This document shows, in pieces, positions 5,865 through 6,187 of a stretch of DNA of 6,187 nucleotides. The stretch covers positions 1 to 6,187 of the forward strand of contig MTKS01000097.1 of NCBI GenBank assembly GCA_004028495.1, read 5' to 3'. Under the pieces are notes generated by a model. The model did no database searches and was not told the origin of the DNA. It was given only the letters and a program-made list of their open reading frames with translations. A program made the translations under genes and the position numbers. Numbering within the stretch: position 1 is the stretch's first letter; each line of letters begins with the position of its first letter. The DNA is from Candidatus Electrothrix marina. Its GTDB lineage: Bacteria; Desulfobacterota; Desulfobulbia; Desulfobulbales; Desulfobulbaceae.

Positions 5865-6187
5865 AGGCGGGAACAGCCTAAAGAACCACTACCCAATAGA
5901 TAAGCATAAGTTGTTGAGGAAAACAAGATAACTTTCTGTAAAACTATATGGATAAAAGTGTCTCTCGTTGTCGTTTTCTGAGAATTCCATTGCACCGCAA
6001 CGAAATTTCAGAATCAATAATATCCAATATGAGCTGAGGTAAAAAATAACGTCAGGATAGGGGATGGTCGCCCCGCTGAGTGTTGTTGTAGGCAAAGCTA
6101 AACAATAACAGTAGTTTGCACCCTTGGTCTTCTGTGTCAAAAAAATGAGCCGTTTCATTGCACTACGATTGACTGTCAGCTTGAACA

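Larger units (their letters stand above)
5809..6187. other. AT-rich upstream region without a supported gene
   Basis: This stretch lies upstream of the operon and probably holds its promoter. The best minus-strand -10 candidate is TATAGT (5948-5943), but no good -35 lies 16-18 bases before it. A minus-strand frame is open from 5889 to the window edge (first ATG at 6158), but it has no ribosome site, no family resemblance and a composition rich in Tyr, Leu and Cys, so I do not call it a gene. A plus-strand ATG at 6145 (MSRFIALRLTVSLN) runs off the right edge and could begin a divergent gene; there is too little to judge. A weak GGGG/CCCC stem lies at 6060-6074. Confidence 0.5.

Noticed and set aside
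5889..6158. Minus-strand 89-codon frame upstream of the operon
   Set aside because: No Shine-Dalgarno, no recognisable domain and AT-rich composition; it also stays open to the window edge, so the start is arbitrary.

Overview
The window is one accessory cassette read almost entirely from the minus strand, bounded on the left by the start of an IS200-like transposase. No gene fixes the taxonomy. Medium-GC coding DNA, a secreted RHS/YD-repeat giant, thrombospondin-type-3 (TSP3) calcium loops and a RAYT-type transposase fit a Gram-negative bacterium, perhaps a Desulfobacterota-like or other environmental proteobacterium; this is a weak inference.

Layout from right to left, in the direction of transcription. 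(1) 5809-6187 is AT-rich and has no convincing gene; it carries a GGGTCAGAGC motif at 5846-5864 and leads into the cassette. (2) 5152-5808 encodes a small exported protein with two YD motifs, a run of acidic TSP3-like loops and a hydrophobic C-terminal tail. (3) About 32-44 bases downstream, 695-5119 encodes a 1474-residue exported RHS-repeat protein: signal peptide, N-terminal beta-rich domain, a Cys-containing DUF6531-like junction, about 34 YD-type repeats, the RHS core-associated domain ending in DPWGL, and a 145-residue variable C-terminal tip. (4) 213-698 starts on a TTG that overlaps the RHS stop codon and encodes a small protein with an N-terminal membrane helix, which by position is the cognate immunity protein. 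(5) 74-212 is a spacer with a second GGGGTCAGAGC motif, a short direct repeat and a possible promoter. (6) 1-70 is the first 23 codons of a minus-strand REP-associated/Y1 tyrosine transposase that runs off the left edge.

The three cassette genes read as a contact-dependent polymorphic toxin operon: an exported RHS cage, a variable C-terminal tip presumably freed by self-cleavage after DPWGL, and a translationally coupled immunity gene. The upstream TSP3/YD protein may be an accessory or surface partner. The tip matches no nuclease or deaminase I recognise. It is glycine-rich with a GxxxGxxxG run, and its putative immunity partner is membrane-anchored, so a membrane-acting toxin is the most interesting hypothesis here. 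A 19-base motif related to the transposase leader lies in inverted orientation on each side of the cassette (17 of 19 matches), suggesting that RAYT-linked sequences were involved in placing or flanking it.
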